The position numbers were made by a program, and so were the translations under genes. This document shows, piece after piece, positions 45,390 through 46,352 of a stretch of 46,352 nt of DNA. Below the pieces are notes generated by a model. It saw nothing but the letters and a program-made list of their open reading frames with translations, did not search any database and was not told the DNA's origin. Location: assembly GCF_001570425.1 (NCBI RefSeq), contig NZ_BCSX01000006.1:1-46352 (forward strand). Direction: 5' to 3'. This DNA is from Mycolicibacterium brisbanense. GTDB lineage: Bacteria > Actinomycetota > Actinomycetes > Mycobacteriales > Mycobacteriaceae. The stretch's first letter is position 1; the number at the start of each line of letters is the position of its first letter.

Positions 45390-45812
45390 TCAGACCACCG
45401 ATCTGCCATGCATCAGTGCCATTGTCGTATCCCTGAGCACGACTGGATCGAAGACGCGGGGCACCACAGCGTCAGCACGCGACCAGCGAGCCAGCCACGC
45501 ATCGACTGGCCGTGCGATGAGCACGACGAGTGACGGGCAATGCAACAGTTCGTCTTTCAGTTGTTTCGCCAACCCCATGCCCCCTAACGGCGCCGCCTCG
45601 GCATCGAGAATGGCCACATCGACTGAACCCGTACCTATTTGCTCAATGACACCGAATTGAGTTGCGGCGTGGTCGAATCGAAGGGCTGCACCACTGTGGT
45701 CGGGAACTGGTCCTAGAGCTTGCGCCGTTCTGCTTCGAAGCTCCGGATCGCTGCTGTAGATCAGTACACCGAGCGCAGCGTACCCGCTTGTCCGACCTGG
45801 TTGTTGTATCAC
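45390..45812 (-). CDS. Response-regulator receiver-like protein next to nuo
   Basis: The 140-aa protein is a stand-alone receiver-like domain: an early strand GVLIYSSDPELR, the putative phospho-acceptor Asp in VAILDAEAAP, and VVLIARPVD for the threonine/serine strand. The usual acidic pair after strand 1 is partly replaced (SSD). It starts at GTG 45812. A similar stand-alone receiver, Rv3143, lies upstream of nuoA in M. tuberculosis, so this is probably the equivalent, although here it runs opposite to the nuo operon. Confidence 0.78.
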   Translation of the reverse strand: MIQQPGRTSGYAALGVLIYSSDPELRSRTAQALGPVPDHSGAALRFDHAATQFGVIEQIGTGSVDVAILDAEAAPLGGMGLAKQLKDELLHCPSLVVLIARPVDAWLARWSRADAVVPRVFDPVVLRDTTMALMHGRSVV

Positions 45813-45910
45813 CGTGCGAATTTTAGCGATTGAATCCTCCGGGGTGTATCCCCTTGTGCTTCACCCTAGTTGGGGTGGCCGTCCGTCGATTCATTGAGCA
45901 GTGTGGCCCT

Positions 45911-46279
45911 ATGAGTCCGTATGTGCCCATTCTGGTTCTTGGTGCGATTGCGGCTGTGTTCGCGGTCGGTTCGGTGGGGATCGCCCTGCTGATCGGGCCG
46001 CGGCGTTACAACCGGTCCAAACTCGAAGCGTACGAATGCGGTATCGAGCCGATGCCCCCGGGCGCGGCGGGCACCAGTGGTCAGCGGATGCCGATCCGGT
46101 ACTACCTGACCGCGATGTTGTTCATCGTGTTCGACATCGAGATCGTGTTCCTCTACCCGTGGGCGGTCGCCTTTGACAGTCTGGGCCTGTTTGCGCTGGT
46201 GGAGATGTTGTTGTTCATGCTCACGGTGTTCGTGGCGTACGCGTATGTATGGCGGCGAGGGGGCCTGAATTGGGACTAG
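45911..46279 (+). CDS. nuoA: NADH-quinone oxidoreductase subunit A
   Basis: The 122-aa membrane subunit of complex I has three helices and the NuoA signatures [11 protein letters not shown] and [18 protein letters not shown] with the conserved acidic residues in helix 2. ATG 45911 opens the nuo operon. The 98 bp upstream, between it and the divergent receiver-like gene, must hold the promoter. The last bases overlap the nuoB start. Confidence 0.97.
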   Translation: MSPYVPILVLGAIAAVFAVGSVGIALLIGPRRYNRSKLEAYECGIEPMPPGAAGTSGQRMPIRYYLTAMLFIVFDIEIVFLYPWAVAFDSLGLFALVEMLLFMLTVFVAYAYVWRRGGLNWD

Positions 46280-46352
46280 AGGAACGGCTGCCCGGCGGCA
46301 TCCTGCTCTCGACGGTCGAAGTGGTGGCCGGGTATGTGCGCAAGGGATCGCT
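46270..46352 (+). CDS. nuoB: NADH-quinone oxidoreductase subunit B, 5' end only
   Basis: The frame from TTG 46270 reads [20 protein letters not shown] and continues to the window edge, matching the N-terminus of mycobacterial NuoB, the subunit that carries the N2 iron-sulfur cluster of complex I. No ATG or GTG is available upstream in frame, so the start is TTG, overlapping the nuoA stop by 10 bp. The cluster-binding cysteines lie outside the window. Confidence 0.9.
   Translation, partial: MGLEERLPGGILLSTVEVVAGYVRKGS

Overview
The window is a piece of a high-GC actinobacterial chromosome, almost certainly from a fast-growing Mycobacterium (Mycolicibacterium). The grounds are an MmpS/MmpL pair, a UsfY-type protein, mycobacterial lipoprotein, MddA and DUF6986 genes, frequent GTG starts and many 4-bp ATGA/GTGA gene overlaps. 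Identifications rest on motifs and family memory read from the translations; no database search was possible.

Layout. (1) 1-14,300 is chromosomal core: a coupled pair of tiny ORFs, a CAU-anticodon tRNA, a lipoprotein serine hydrolase, a tldD-tldE(pmbA)-AhpD-like operon, a Tat-exported sulfatase, an SDR epimerase, a GH6 cellulase, a DinB protein, and the homogentisate operon hpd-hmgA-fahA with a perfect palindrome at its promoter. (2) 14,380-20,760 holds a GNAT enzyme, a dicarboxylate symporter, an NCS1 permease facing a DUF6986 aldolase-like gene, a Dabb protein and an MddA-type S-methyltransferase. (3) 20,800-22,760 holds an HD-GYP/LuxR gene that has lost its 5' part, then two unrecognised coupled ORFs.

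(4) 22,778-31,931 is a sulfide/persulfide module. A minus-strand operon encodes persulfide dioxygenase-rhodanese, sulfide:quinone reductase, thioredoxin, DUF302 and a TauE exporter. Next to it is a CsoR-family repressor with two cysteines but no copper-binding histidine (CstR type). Divergent from it is mmpS-mmpL-rhodanese followed by a second CstR-like gene. Six ATACCC-N4-GGGTAT-like sites lie in the promoter regions, so the MmpS/MmpL transporter appears wired into persulfide sensing.

(5) 31,938-34,562 is a gene graveyard: the 3' end of a Gfo/Idh/MocA gene, an orphan plus-strand fragment, and a tyrosine recombinase split by an 8-bp tandem duplication. (6) 34,939-44,985 is a partial Calvin-cycle island: three HAD phosphatases (a phosphoglycolate/glycerol-phosphate phosphatase type, a HAD-IA and a CbbY type), transketolase, ribulose-phosphate epimerase, a NarL-type two-component pair, a BlaI-type repressor, the red-type RuBisCO activase CbbX and a LysR (CbbR-like) regulator. 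No RuBisCO subunit or phosphoribulokinase gene is present in the window. (7) 45,069-46,352 returns to core: UsfY, a receiver-like protein and the start of the nuo (complex I) operon, nuoA and nuoB.
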